From: Trichoderma breve
Lineage: Eukaryota; Ascomycota; Sordariomycetes; Hypocreales; Hypocreaceae
DNA length: 64,000 bases
Assembly (NCBI RefSeq): GCF_028502605.1
Contig: NC_079237.1
Coordinates: 2,356,001-2,420,000 of the forward strand
Reading direction: 5' to 3'
This document shows, piece after piece, positions 32,114 to 45,529 of this stretch (position 1 is the stretch's first letter; every line of letters begins with the position of its first letter). Both the position numbers and the translations under genes were made by a program. The notes beneath the pieces are model-generated. The model had not been told where the DNA came from and did not search any database. It worked only from the letters and a program-made list of their open reading frames with translations.

Positions 32114-35100
32114 GCCCACGGTTCCATGCAGCACAGAGGGATCGGAGAGAGATGAAGCTAGTCGAAAGCTGGTGACGATCGTGTCGCGTGCGAACAGTGA
32201 GCGGTGCAGCGTTGAAGAGGAGCGGAGCAGAGGCGGAAATGGAAATGCGATGCAGAGAGGAGAAGTCGAGAATCAGGCGATCAGTCGAGAGGGGAATTGG
32301 AGCGCTTGGTCTTGTTTCGTCGTCAAGTCAAGCCAGGGCAAATGGCTTTTAATAAAGCAGCTCCGAGGCATGTGCCGGTAGATCTGGTGCTTAAGGTTTG
32401 GTCAGCCTGAAGCCTGGCGAAAGGGGCCCCACAGACTGCGGTATCGGCACACTCCGAATGGGCGGCATGTTCTGGAGTCCAGAAGATGAATCACTGGGCT
32501 AGAATTTTTGGGTTACAGGGGACAATCGGGGATTAAAGCTGTTTAGAGCATCTAAAGATACATCCAGACTATCTGATGCTGTCGCTGTGTTGGGTTGGTT
32601 CAACGAAGCTCTACAGTACATACAGCTACGAACCCACCTGGTAGCGTCAAGCTTCCAAGTACCTGCAGCAGCCTGGAGTCAAGTGTAAAGAGGGTTCTGA
32701 GAGGAGACCAGATAGAACTTTGCGTATCCCAGGTCGGTCCCTAGATAAACGCCACCCAACTAAACATGAAATGAGAGACCATAGCAAGCTTACAGATACA
32801 ATATGCAAGAGAGCCCATACAGGCGTAAGCAATTATGTGCTTGGAAGGGCGTACAAGGCGCGGCAAAGTGACACATCTAGTATAAGTACCAAGGTCCAAG
32901 GTTAGACGGATGGGAATCCCGCCACTGCACCATTCATCACATGTAATTTTGTGACAATCGCATGCAGTGCTCCCCTTGATTGAGTCACTCCAACGCAGGT
33001 CAATGCCAAAGCATCAAGCAAGATCAAGTTTCCAAGACTGTAGCAGCCTATTCCTACCAGCTAGGCAGTCCTCTAGCCTGCGACAGGCAGCCACACATAC
33101 AGGTTGCAGTATTGATCTGCATTTCGTGCGTTGCACTATCGTCACCATCTTCTCCAGATTGTCCATACGGTACGAATTGAGAATTAAGAACCGGCATCTA
33201 TAGATTTGCAATTCTGTCTACTTATTATGACGGAAGAAATATACTGACGCCCATCATCCCCCTCTCGATGCTGTATGCTTGCTACTAAGGTATCTTTGAT
33301 AATACTAGGTACAAATGCAAGTGTACCATCAGTCACAAGCAAAACTGCTGGCCTAGTCTTCCTTAGTCAGCGGCGAGGTGGGGTCCTTTCGGGGTGAGGT
33401 GGGGAGCACGAGGTTCAGCAAAGAGTCGATCGCTGTTAGAGCGGTACTCGGCTGTGACGGATGGATACCGCGGGGTCTTGACCGGCTGGCGGGGTATGTG
33501 CAGGTTCTCGCTTATCACAACGCAGCTCAGCTCAGTCAGTCCAAGCAACCATCATCGATTGTCTCTTTGTTAAGCTTGACTGTCTTTGTCTCAACAGGGT
33601 GCATGAATAAATACACCGAGCCGAGGGATCAAAGACAAAGCTCGGAATGGCTGGACGAAAATAAGCCCTACCGCCAGTAATCGTGTACTTTAATCTTCCT
33701 TATTTCAATCTACTACACCTATAGATGCTCACCCCCTGGAATATCAGCTTCCATCTCATCTATGTACGGAGCAGAGCACATTCCCAAGGTAGGAAAGCTT
33801 CCCCCCTCCTCCACCACTGCTGCAGCCTCTTAGCTACGGCCATCGAAGCCATTGACCACTCAATACCCCAAAAAGAATGGAGCTTGCGGTCATAAAACAC
33901 ATACCGCCACCAAAAGCCCATAGCTGCTAACGTAATGACGCCAGCTGCCAGAGGGTCTGGCAGTGTTCAAGCCAATGCCAGAGCTTCGTGAAGTCTTTTT
34001 TTCTCGCCGCTGCTCCACTAGGAAACTGAGGACGAAATAGAGAAATCAATAAAAGTCACTTGGCAGAAAAACCTGGACCTTTGTACCCAACTCCGCCTTG
34101 CCTCGGCCATCGCCAGTCTGGGTTTCTGTTGTTCAGTTCGCATCGTCTAGGTTCATATTGATTAAATTCCTTTTAGCTTCTGGTCGCCTTGTCAAACCCA
34201 CCCGCCCACTGTGCAACCGAACCAACTTTTGCCGGCTGGCCGATAGGGATCTTATCTGTCTCTAATCTGTCTCGCTGCCGGCGCCTTGTTTGGTACTTGA
34301 CTTTTTTTTCCTTTGCACTGCATGTGGTTTTCTGCTCTTGCCTCCCTTGCAAGGCTCATCCAAGCCGCTACTGTCTGCCTACCTTAGTAGCACGAGAAGT
34401 ACCTTGAGTACCTAGAGCTACAGTACTGCGGCCGTTGCTCTTGCCCGTTGCCGTTGCTCCCGCTGCAACTTCCCCAACCCAAATCCGCCAGCACGGGCAG
34501 CCGCCACACACGCGCCTTCTTCATCGCAAGCCCTGCACCCCGCCAGCGCTTTGCAACAGCTGGAGCTCCTGCACGTTCCTGGCCTGCCTCTGGCCTCAGG
34601 CCCTTTCTGAAATCATGGTACGTCTCTTTGTCTTCTTACCTCTTATCATCCTCTAGTATCAAGTCGAGTTCGGCCGAGCCTTTGTGCTTCTGAATCTGCA
34701 TCTTGCATCTGCATCTGCGTCTTCTGGCCGGCAATTGCGCTTCACGACCCCAGTCGTCATCATCGTCATCGTCATCGTTCATCATCATCATCGTATCATC
34801 TGCATCTTCACAACATCCCACGTCCTCGGCTGTGCTCTGATCCGATCTGGCTCTGGATCTGGCTCTGTCGTTTTCATCTCTTCGTCTTCCATTCCCCTTT
34901 CAGCCTCAGTATCTTCCCTCCTCTCGTCGAGACCTGTCTCTGCCTGCCATCATAGCTGCTGCAGTGCATCGCCAGTGTCCTCGTCGTCGTCGCAGCGTGG
35001 GGAAAAGTCGCAACGTTCCGAGGGCCTCCCAGCTTGGCGAGCTCTGCTCTCCGATCGCTCCGAGGCATCGCCACAAGCATCCGGTTAAATCCAGGCTGGG

Positions 35101-35172
35101 TGACCTCGCGTTTCTACTTCTCTTAGGCCCCTCACTTCCACCTCACCACAGCTGAATTTGTCAATCGTCATC
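32114..35172. promoter_or_regulatory. 3.06-kb divergent region, kinase and USP7 genes
   Basis: No gene is supported in this region, one of the longest gaps in the window. Short open frames (for example near 33378..33680) have no ATG in context and no domain. TAGGTA/TACCTA motifs occur at 33306 and 34409. The right 1.1 kb is strongly C/T-rich and looks like the long USP7 leader, with low-complexity CATCGT and TCTGGCTCTGGA repeats at about 34755..34870. A possible leader intron is described separately. Confidence 0.5.
34755..34872. repeat. low-complexity repeats in the USP7 leader
   Basis: A CATCGT/CATCAT run (about 34756..34800) is followed by a CTGGCTCTGGAT repeat (about 34848..34870). Both lie inside the pyrimidine-rich leader. 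Confidence 0.55.
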
Positions 35173-38100
35173 ATGCAGTCCGACGACGAAGCCCGCCAAC
35201 CTGGGCTACCGTATCGAATCCGAGCTAACGATGCCACTCGCAAACAGAGCTACAACGTTCCTTCACCCAACGACATGGTCGTCGACACAGACGACTATGT
35301 CGGCGTCCCCAACGCTCCCGAGAAAGAATCTGTGGCCATCATCAGCCCCGAAGGCGCCGTCGAACATGAGGCCGATCAGCTACAAGATCTGCCTCTAGCT
35401 AACGACTGTGCGTATTTCTCTCCCTCTCCCTCTTCTCTGACAAGAGCGCCCTCACTGACTTGACTCGTGCTATTGCAGATGAGGCCATGAAAGAGATTGT
35501 TCTCCCGCCCCTGCTCGACGAGCCCAAGATCCTCCAAGACTTTGTACACACATGGACGGTCGAGAACTGGCGAAGCCTTGGCAAGCGAGAACACGGCCCC
35601 GTATTTGAAGCAGGCGGCTTTCCATGGTCCGTTTACCACGATTTGATATACATACATCCTCGTGTATAAGTTCGCTCCCAGCTGACACTGCTACATCTAG
35701 GCGCATTCTGCTCTTTCCCCATGGTAACAACACTGATCAATGCTCCATCTACCTGGAGCACGGGTTCGAGCCCGATGCCATTCCCGAGAATTGGAGCTGT
35801 TGCGTGCAATTTGGCTTGGTCCTTTGGAACCCTAATGATCCCAGCCTATATGTCAATCATGCCGCGCATCATCGCTTCACTAAGGAGGAAGGCGATTGGG
35901 GCTTCACCCGCTTCGTTGAGATTCGGAGAATGTTCAACGTGCCTTGGGAAGGTGACAGTCGGCCGCTGGTAGAGAACGACACTGCTAACATAACAGCCTA
36001 CGTCCGTTTTGTCGAGGACGAGACTGGCGTGCTTTGGCACAACTTTACCAACTACGACTCCAAGAAAGAAACGGGCTATGTTGGTCTCAAGAATCAAGGT
36101 GCCACCTGCTACCTCAACTCTCTTCTCCAGTCGCTATACTTCACAAACGCTTTCAGAAAAGTCAGTTCTCCCTGCTCCTTTCTTGCTTGCAAACATCTTA
36201 CCTAGTCCAACACCTGTTACTAACTCTGCATAGGCCATCTACGAAATTCCAACCGAAAATGATGAAAGCATGCAGAATTCTGCTTACACTCTGCAGCGCC
36301 TTTTTTATCAATTGCAGACATCCGAGCAGGCGGTTGGCACGAATGAATTAACAAAGTCCTTCGGCTGGGAAACGAGACACATCTTCGAGCAGCAAGACGT
36401 GCAGGAGTTGTCGCGAAAACTCATGGAACGCATGGAGGAGAAGATGAAGGGCACCAAGGCCGAAAACGTACTGCCTGAGCTTTTCAGTGGTAAGATTAAG
36501 ACGTACATTTCATGCATAAATGTCGACTACGAATCAAAGCGCATTGAGGATTTTTGGGATATCCAGCTCAACGTCAGCGGAAACAAGAACCTTTTGGAAA
36601 GTTTTCAAGACTATATCCAGGTCGAGAAGATGGACGGAGAAAACCAATATTTTGCTGGCGATCAGCACAAGTTGCAGGATGCCAACAAGGGCGTCATATT
36701 CACCAGTTTCCCAGACGTTCTGCACCTCCAGCTCAAGCGATTCGAGTATGACATTCAAAGAGACATGATGATGAAGATTAACGACCGCTACGAATTCCCT
36801 GACACTTTTGACGCTTCCCCTTATCTCATGGACGAGGCCGACCGATCCGAGCCCTGGATTTACCAACTACATGGTGTCCTTGTACACAGCGGCGACTTGA
36901 ACGCCGGTCACTATTATGCGTTTATCAAGCCATCAAAAGACGGCTGGTTCTACAAGTACGATGATGACAAAGTCACCAAGGCCACTTCCAGAGAGGTCTT
37001 GGAAGAGAATTTTGGTGGAGAATATCGAACTCCTCACGGCTACCCCAGAGCGCCTCTTCAAAAGAAGGCCCCGATCATGCGCCAGAACAGTGCTTACATG
37101 TTGGTATATATCCGCCAATCTCGGCTTGACAAAGTCCTCTGTCCCGTCACCAAGGAGGACACTCCAAAACTTCTCCGTAAGTTATATGTTGCCTTATTTT
37201 ACGACCTTAAAAATAACTGACTGAATTTTCTTTCTTCTAGGGGAGCGCTTTGAAGAGGAAAATGCCTTGAGGGAGGCCCGTCGACGTGAACAAAAGGAGG
37301 CGCATCTGTATATGATGGCCAAGGTGATCACAAACGACACGTTTGCAAACTATGGAGGCACCGATCTTTGTGTCTTTGATGCTAATCCTGAGCTCGATCC
37401 TGCTGCACCTAAACTGTACCGCATTCGTCGAGCTATGCCGATGCAAGAGTTTGTCGCTCAGGTCGCCTCTGACATGGGTCAGGATCCATCTCGCGTCAGG
37501 CTGTGGCTGATGGTTAATCGTCAAAACAAAACAATTCGGCCAGATCAACCAATCATGGACCTGCGGCCAACCGTTGAAGAGATATTCTCCCGCTCAGCTG
37601 CACACCGAGACACGAGTTTGCGAGTTTGGGCCGAGGTCGCCAGCGAGGTCAATGAAAACGGCGAGCCTGTCTGGGCATCATATCAAAGCCAGCCAAATGG
37701 CGCTCAAGTAAAGAGCGATACCATCCTATTGCTGTTGAAGCACTTCGATGTGGAGAAGCAGACTCTAGAAGGCGTGGGCCATCTGTACATTAGCAAGGAG
37801 AAGAAGGTCGACGAGCTTGTTCCCATGATTCTTCAGAAGATGGGTTGGGGCGACAAGCTTTCTTCTGACGAGAAGCTGTTGATGTGGGAGGTATGAGAAA
37901 CTAACTACGCGAATCCCATGACAAGCAAGGAGGCTAACGTCTTATCTCAAACAGGAAATCAAACCGACAATGATTGAACCTCTAAAGGGAAAGCAGACTC
38001 TCAAGGCTGCTGAACTTCAAGATGGTGATATTATTTGCTTCCAACGTATTTCCGACAAGAAGACTGAGAATGGCCGTGTGGCGGACAAGGCATCTCAGGA

Positions 38101-39337
38101 AGCGTATGTTCTGCTGCCTAACACCTTATTTTTTTTTTTTCTTTCTCTAATGATGACTGACATTCCTTTAGTAACAAGTCATTCGATCGTGTCGAGGATG
38201 CTCGTGAATATTACGACTTCCTCGAACACAAGCGAACTGTAAAATTCCACGCTCATCCTACTAGATCTGACCCAGCACAGTATCCACCATTCGAGCTTGT
38301 TCTCAACTCAAAGATCACCTACGATGTTTTAGCTGAACGCGTCGGCGCTCACCTTCAAGCCCCTTCAACACATATCCGGTTGTGGACGGTCAACGCAAGC
38401 ACCAATAACCCCAAGACTCCAGTAAGACGAGGCACAAATCCGACTTTAAAGCAGATTTTGCAACCTATGGGGTCAAACACTTTGAACTCGACCCACAGAA
38501 ATGATGCCTTTTACTTTGAGGTGCTGGAGATGAGTTTGGCTGAGCTCGATACCAAGAAGAACATCAAAGTCACATGGCTGAGCGAAGGCATCACCAAGGA
38601 GGTATGTATCGGACAATGCACAGCCGCAGGCTTCAGCTAGACTAACTTGTTGTTCCAAGGACCAACTTGACCTGCTGGTATCAAAAACGGGAACTATGGA
38701 AGACTTGATACAAGCGCTAGTCAAGAAGGCCAAGATTCCCGACGAGGCAGAAGGCGGGAGGATAAGGGTTTACGAAACAAGTTCTAACAGATTTTACCGT
38801 GAGCCAGCTCGCGACCAATCTGTGTTGAACCTTAATGAGTACACACAGATCTTTGCCGAGCGAATCCCGGAGGAAGAACTGGCTGCTGATGACAACAACT
38901 TCATTCACGTGTTCCACTTCCAAAACGAAGTCAACAGAGTTCACGGTGTTCCCTTCAAGTTCCTTCTCCTGGAGGTGAGCATATTGAAAAACGCATCTTG
39001 TTTGACACCTTTTACTTACGCAATATCCAGGGCGAGAAGTTTGTCGACACCAAGAAGAGACTTGAGAAGCGGACAGGCATCAAGGGCAAGAGCTTTGAGA
39101 AGATCAAGTTTGCTATTGCAAGGAGGGCAAACTATTCAAAACCACAATATCTTAATGATGGTTCGTCTACACTCATGACTAATGCATTACAAGGATTTCT
39201 TGAAACTAACTATAGCCAACCACACAGACGACGAATTATGGAACATAGCCTCATCTGAAGATGACTATCTAGGTTTCGACCATCCGGATAGATCAAGATC
39301 CTTGAGAAACGGCGTTGGGGACCTTTTCCTTCGTTAG
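35173..39337 (+). CDS. ubiquitin-specific protease, USP7/Ubp15 family
   Basis: Ten exons (35173..35407, 35479..35626, 35701..36160, 36234..37176, 37241..37890, 37955..38103, 38172..38601, 38657..38974, 39031..39160, 39228..39337) give 1190 residues. The order is: an N-terminal MATH/TRAF-like domain ([22 protein letters not shown] ... FVEIRRMFN); the USP domain with the Cys box [19 protein letters not shown] (C264) and the His box [16 protein letters not shown] (histidine near 507); then ubiquitin-like repeats ([49 protein letters not shown]). This is the USP7 / S. pombe Ubp21 / yeast Ubp15 layout, and the length fits. The enzyme removes ubiquitin from substrates; roles in endocytosis, peroxisomes and the cell cycle are known in yeasts. 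The start is the ATG in the first conserved exon. An upstream leader intron could add seven residues. Confidence 0.95.
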
Positions 39338-40055
39338 GCGACGGTATACAAGCTAAGCTCGTGTCCATGATAAAACACGCAGCAATGTGGAAAGACTTGG
39401 TGAATGGCTCCAGGAGTCTTTGGTATATCTCGTTTCATACCCATCAACCACACCGACATGGTTCATATCTTGTCATGAGACAGTGGGCGTTTTCTTATTG
39501 CTGTTCTTTGCTACCTCTTTTTGTGTTTTTAGCATGCATGTGGCGACGCATGAAATGCAGGCGAACGGTGGATGAGATATGTTTTGATAAAATATCAATA
39601 CAATGAGCATATTGGATTGATGTGGTCTGCGGCATGGGCTCTGATAGCTCTATGTTGTTCTCAAGTCTGTAAGACAGCTATTGTAGTATTATCAAATCAA
39701 ATAAGTCCAATATTATATTATGAACGCCTCGTGACTGTATACGATGGGTGCATGAGGCATCTTTATTCCTGATACCCTCATGCTCTCCAAATCTCTATGT
39801 ACTTTCCCCCATTGGAGCTCTATGTCCAACCTTGGATTTTCCCCCGGTTCCATCAGTAGCTCTTCATTGGTCTTCAAGGTACATCAAAGTAACCTGTTAT
39901 CAAAGCCAACCAGCCGTTTTCCCATCAACTGAGTGCATACCATAGTGGCCTTACATACAGGCTTTGTTCATACCGTCGTCTATATCAAGTCTCGCAACCT
40001 TGTGCGTTTCAGTTTCCTCTATCTTCATGCCGTACTTGGTCATCCTCTTGTTACT
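39338..40055. other. convergent intergenic region
   Basis: This stretch holds the 3' regions of the USP7 and asparaginase genes. I see no gene, repeat or RNA. Confidence 0.5.
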
Positions 40056-41770
40056 TCATTTCACCTCTTGGTGGTGCTTGGCCAAGGGTCCTCGCTCAAT
40101 CTCCTCGACGGAAAGGTGGGCGCCTGCAGTCTTGAGAAGCTGCGCGCAGTCGTCTTTGCCAGACAGCGATGCCAGGAAGAGGGGCGAGTTGTCCGCCCTG
40201 TTGCGCTCGTGCACGCTGGCGCCACGCTTGAGAAGCTCGAGCATGATTTCGGTGTTGCCTGATACCGCGGCCAAGTGCACGGCTGTATTGCCGGCGTAGT
40301 CGGCCGTCTTGAGAAGATGACTACCTTCACCCTCGAGGAGTTGCCTGACGACGTCTATTTCTCCATTTTTGATGGCGTAGCCCAGGGCTGTAAAGGCAGA
40401 CTCGGTGGCTGTCAGGCGAGAAGCGGCGTCGAGGGGAGGCGTTGGGTGAGAAAAGCTAGGGTGCGCAATCTCAGTCATCTCACCACGAAGCGAGCGCGAA
40501 AACTGGGCTACAATGTCCTTTTGGGTGAGGTTAGGGAGGGCGAGGAGGTGTGAGAGCTTGGCAAGGGCTGCTTCGGCCGTAAGGTCGAGGCCGAATATGA
40601 CACCCATGCGGCCGAGTTGGGTTCCAGGGGCGTAGACGGGGGACACGAAGCCGTTAACGCATTGGCTGACATTGACGACGATGATGCCCCTGTCGACAGC
40701 GGAGCGAATCACTTCTGTGAGACGGCCGTCGACGCCACCTGGGACATTTCCCATACCAAAAGTCTCGAGGATGAGGCCCCTTAGGTCCGGAAGGTGAAGG
40801 ACAGCATCGACCATTTCAGGCTTGATGCCAGGGAAGACACGCAGACACGCAACGTGGGTTGTGTCGAGGTGCTTGAAGACGTGGAACTCGGCAATGGTGG
40901 TGGGTCGGAGAACCAGATGCCAATTCACATTGATGCCAAGGCCGTTGACCTTGGCCAGGGGCTCGCAGTTGGGGCTGGCAAAGGCATCAAAGGAGGCGGC
41001 TGAGACCTTTGTGGTGCGGTTGCCACGGTACAGCGTGTCGCGGAAGAAGAGACACACTTCTGGGATGACAAAGGTTCCGGCAATGATGAGCGAGCCGAGC
41101 AAGTTGTCGACAGCATCGGACTGGAGAGCAAAGATGGGGGCCTGCGAGCCGGTAAGGATGACGGGCTTACCCAGGTTGGCCAGCATGAAGGAGAGGGCAG
41201 AGGCCGTGTAAGCCAGCGAATCGGTGCCGTGGAGGATGACGAAGCCGTCAAAGAGGTGGTAGTTTTCTTTAATGGCAGTGGCCATGTTGGCCCAGTCGTT
41301 GGCAGAGATGTTGCTGGAGTCGAGCAACGGGTCGAATTCCAGGACGGAGTAGCGGACGTGTCTCTGGTAGGCTGTTGGGGGTGTTCTCAGGCTGTCGAGC
41401 TGGATCATCTGACCACTGCGGGATGCTTGCAGCTTGACTTTGAGGAATATGAATGTTAGCTAGCGGCTTTTAAATATGAAGGTGAACCCATATGTGTGCT
41501 TTTATATAATGCCGGGAGAGAGTGTGTAGTAGGTATGAGCTTTACCCTCATCTACACAAGTATATACAATAAAGCAAACTCACCACTTGGTTCTGATTTA
41601 TCATTAAACGTCGGTCTGGGAGCCATAGCACTCTCCAGAAATCCATCGCTGGGCGCAAGGCCGTCGGGCCCTTCTTGCATGCATATCGTGCCTCCGGTGC
41701 CGATGATCAAAACCCGGGACTCGGGGAGCCCGGCGTTGAGGGGAGGCGAATCGGTGATGGCGGGCGACAT
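40056..41770 (-). CDS. cytosolic-type L-asparaginase with C-terminal ankyrin repeats
   Basis: Exons 41770..41584 and 41437..40056 give 522 residues. The N-terminal asparaginase domain has IIGTGGTICMQ with the nucleophilic threonine near residue 25, HGTDSLAYTASALSF with the second catalytic Thr-Asp pair, and ILTGSQAP. A linker leads to ankyrin repeats from about residue 400 (ALGYAIKNGEIDVVRQLLEG, GNTAVHLAAVSGNTEIMLEL, RADNSPLFLASLSGKDDCAQ). The same fusion is known in animal ASPG and in fungi. It hydrolyses asparagine to aspartate and ammonia. With no signal peptide, it is probably cytosolic. The ankyrin part may mediate regulation or partner binding. Confidence 0.93.
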
Positions 41771-43539
41771 GAGAGGCTGTATAGCAGGTGGTAAGTTTAT
41801 CTAACTAAAGACGAGAAAAATAAAGATGCCGAGATGAAAGAATCAACTGCTAGAGAATGAAGTGATACAAAGAGAAAAGAGGTTGAAAGCTTGGATGTAA
41901 AAGTGCGGAAGGTCACTCTTCTTATCAAGGCGGTACCGCACCCGTACATATGCTCCAGATAAGGAAAAAAAGGAAGCAGGAAAGCGGACTAAGAAAAAGA
42001 GGCGGCCCAACAGCGTAGTACAAAGTTGCTTGCTAATTACGAAAAAATCTCGTCATGTGGACAATGGGAAAAAACGGACAGGAAGAACAAAGGAGAAGGA
42101 GAAAAGTTTGATAAGAATTTAGTCATAGCAAATGTCGGCATGTGCAGCCATTTTGCTGTTAAAAGTCTAGCACGCGAGGAAGAGAGGCGACGGAGTGGAT
42201 ACGAAGGGGTAATAGAATCTCGAGAATCGGAGGTGCATGTTATCATGTGGTTTTGGGGGGGCTGCTTTTTTGAATTCTGGGCCCTTGTGTAAGTTAATTA
42301 ATTAACTGATGTGCATCTGTAACGTAAATTATTCGGAAAGGAAACGAATAGATGTGCAAGCATGGATGAGGGAAGAGAGTAAAGGTGTGAACTTGTGATG
42401 TGTATTGTAGAATCTGCACGGAGTAGTACCTTGATTGAAAATGAGATCAATTCGATGAAAGATACCTCTGTATACAGGCACACTCTAATAATATACAGCA
42501 CTAACGCATCTAGAATAACGGCCGGGCTTCCCAACTCGCGTAGCAGCGGCTTCGGGCTCGTTCCGTATTAGCATCAATCGCAGTCAATAGTCCCAATCCA
42601 GATCTGGGGGAGTTTCCACGGGCGCAAATGCAGTCCAGTAGCATCAGAGGCGGCCTTCAGGGGTGCAGCAAGATGCAGATGGCCGAGTACAGTATCGGTA
42701 CATGTCCGGTGGCGCCAGATTAGCCGTGTCTGCAAGTACCTGCTTGAACCTTGCCCATCCATCCATCGTCTCCATTCGGCATATTCCAACATCATCTGTA
42801 TTGAGTACCTTACGTCACTTGGATCCTGGGAGTCGAAAAACTTGCCCTGCGAGGCCACTGATCGGAGAACGATGGATGACGCCTAATTATTTACCGACGG
42901 AAGCTTCTCTTCTGACATGGATTGTACTCGGTACAACCATCAACTGATACCGAAAGAAACAAAAAAGAGCCGGTACGAAGCACGGCGCAACTTGCTGTCA
43001 ACGCAGTACCGCCCAGGCACATGCACCCTCCCACAGCTCCATGCCGTCAGCTCAAGTACAATTCAGGTACAGCTCCACCAGCCTCTTGTCACATCCGATT
43101 GGGATAAGCGCGAGCCCTCAACGCCATCTTCCTTGACTTTCTGCTCAGCGCCGATTCAATTCGCGGAATCAACCTTTTTTCTTCTTCTTTCGATTTGGCA
43201 AATCTCCCGGTCTCTCCTCGCCATTCCTCTCGCGCCTGGGCCATCGCAACTCTTTGACGACAACAGAAATCGAATCAATAATTATATACTGCTGAAACAT
43301 TTCCTTAACCCGGCCATCCGTTCGCTATCCGCTTCTTCGACGGCGCTCTTGCGGGGGGTTTCAAAGGCCCAAGACAAAGAACGATGCGCGCTCATCACAC
43401 CACGACTCTCCCATAAAACGCGCTTCATTTGCCCAAAACAAGCGTCGCCCAGCTATTCTCCCTCTCTTGCAATTCTTCTTGACGACGCTTCCGCCTCTGC
43501 TTGAGCCAGCGATTCGACTCAACGAACCCGGCGCGCGTC
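41771..43539. promoter_or_regulatory. 1.77-kb divergent promoter, asparaginase and BUR1 kinase genes
   Basis: No gene is supported. A 195-codon open frame at 42917..43504 lies in the pyrimidine-rich BUR1 leader and has no recognisable domain; I treat it as chance. The BUR1 side has several upstream ATGs, which could act as short upstream frames if the leader is long. Confidence 0.5.
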
Positions 43540-45529
43540 ATGGATCGACCCTCCGAAACGACCCCCGATGGCACTTCACCACGAACCTTTGCCCTGAATC
43601 ACAGCAGACCAAAGTCCAGCTTTCAAGGTTGCTCCCGGATAGCCGACTATGAGCTGCAAGGCAAATTGGGCGAGGGTACCTTTGGGTATAGAACCCCCTG
43701 TTCTTTCAAATCACTAAATCTAAAGATGGGAAGCTAATGCAAACACTTGTACTGTAGTGAGGTCCATCGCGCTCGATCCCGCAAGACAGGCGCTCTCGTC
43801 GCCTTGAAGAAGATTATTATGCACCATGAAAAAGACGGTGTAGGTGGCGGCATCAGGCATACCAAACTCGCTTTCTCTCCTCTGACTTGCTTCAGTTTCC
43901 CATTACTGCTCTGCGAGAAATCAAGCTGCTCAAGCTGCTGTCGCACCCAAACATTCTGAGATTGGAAGATATGGCTGTAGAGCACCCCACGAGACAGAGT
44001 GAGCATTCCCCACCATCTTCTCTTCTTTGATCATCCATTTTCTTCATCATCCCTTTTCTGTCTCTATTATCATCCTTCTTCTGCTAACAGAGTTATACGT
44101 AGCCGACAAGCGCAAGAAACCCATCATGTACATGGTGACGCCTTACATGGATCACGATCTCTCGGGCCTTCTCGATAATCCATCTGTCCACTTCAAGGAG
44201 GCTCAGATCAAGTGCTACATGCTCCAGCTACTCCAAGGTCTGCGCTACCTTCACGATAACCACGTCCTCCACCGAGATATGAAGGCTGCCAACCTTCTCA
44301 TCAACAACAAGGGCATCCTCCAGATTGCTGATTTTGGCCTGGCCCGCCACTATGATGGACCAACGCCGCGGGCGGGCCATGTTGTTGGAGAAGGCCGACG
44401 AGACTACACCGGGTTGGTTGTCACTAGGTGGTACCGTCCGCCCGAACTTCTGCTGCAACTAAGACGATATACCCCCGCTATTGACGTCTGGGGTGTTGGG
44501 TAAGATATGGCGCCTCTTCTTGTTTTCTGCAGTTTAATCTCCCTGTTATCCTCTCTTTAATCAGTGTCACTGCTTCAAACGAAACTAACTCCTTATAGCT
44601 GTGTTTTTGGGGAAATGCTATTCGGCAAACCCATTCTTGCTGGCGAGAGTGACGCTCACCAGCTCGAACTCATATGGGATCTAATGGGCTCGCCCACTGA
44701 TGAGACTATGCCAGGATGGAAGAGCCTACCTGGAGGTGAACACTTGTCTCCCAGGTCACGACCAGGAAATCTTCAAAGCCGCTTTAGGGAGTATGTTGCC
44801 ACTCGCCCATAAATAACTAATGCCACGATTGACTATGTGCGACTAACACATTTCTTCAGGTACGGCTCTGGAGCAATTGCTCTGTTAAAAGATTTGCTAA
44901 AACTGGACTGGAAGACACGGATTAATGCCGTGGATGCCTTACAACATCCGTACTTCAAGAAGGAGCCGCTACCAATGGAACCACATCAGCTTCCTACTTA
45001 CGAAGAGAGCCATGAGCTTGATCGGAGAAAATTCCACGACCGCAAAGCTGCCCTGCCCCCTGCTCCCAAGGGCGGAACGGTTGGCCTCGGTCCCGATGCA
45101 AATGGAGCAACTGCCGGGTTCAACAGCAATGACGCCTACGGTGGTCGAAGTGGTGCCAACGGGGGACGCTTCAGGGGCGGTGGCCCGGACGAGAGGCGGC
45201 CTGCTTGGCGGGATCGAGAGCGTGGGCCTCCATCACGGCCTCCCCAAGACCGACCGCCGAACTGGGAGGATGCTGACCACCGAGATCGAGATCGGGCGCC
45301 TCGCAACCGCGGGCCGGGCCGCGGACCAGATATAGACACTTACATTCCGAGCTATGGTCGCGAAGAGGCGGGAGGTCGACGCAGGGACGATGACCGGCCT
45401 CGTGATGACCGACGACGCCCTACCAGTAAGGACAGTGGGCGACGATACGATAGAGAGCGGCGAACAAGAAGCCGAAGCCGCTCGCCGATACACGATAGGA
45501 ATCGCGACCGAGACATGTATCGACGATGA
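43540..45529 (+). CDS. BUR1: cyclin-dependent kinase BUR1/CDK9 class
   Basis: Six exons (43540..43685, 43758..43839, 43896..43998, 44103..44499, 44599..44790, 44860..45529) give 529 residues. Kinase motifs: [16 protein letters not shown], the CDK9-type PITALRE helix, [20 protein letters not shown] and the T-loop [15 protein letters not shown]. The acceptor at 44102 is preferred to 44090 because it lies about 18 nt past the CTAAC branch site and gives [11 protein letters not shown], as in relatives. The C-terminal 130 residues are rich in Gly, Pro and Arg/Asp-Arg and end in an RSRSRSP-like tail. BUR1 with its cyclin BUR2 phosphorylates the RNA polymerase II linker/CTD and Spt5 in early elongation. 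It is nuclear. Confidence 0.93.

Noticed and set aside
33378..33680. 100-codon frame in the USP7/kinase divergent region
   Set aside because: GTG start, no domain, no splice partners.
42917..43504. 195-codon frame in the BUR1 leader
   Set aside because: No domain, random-looking composition, C/T-rich leader context.
44091..44102. BUR1 exon 4 starting at 44091
   Set aside because: That AG lies only about 3 nt past the branch site and would add LYVA; the AG at 44102 fits the family alignment better.
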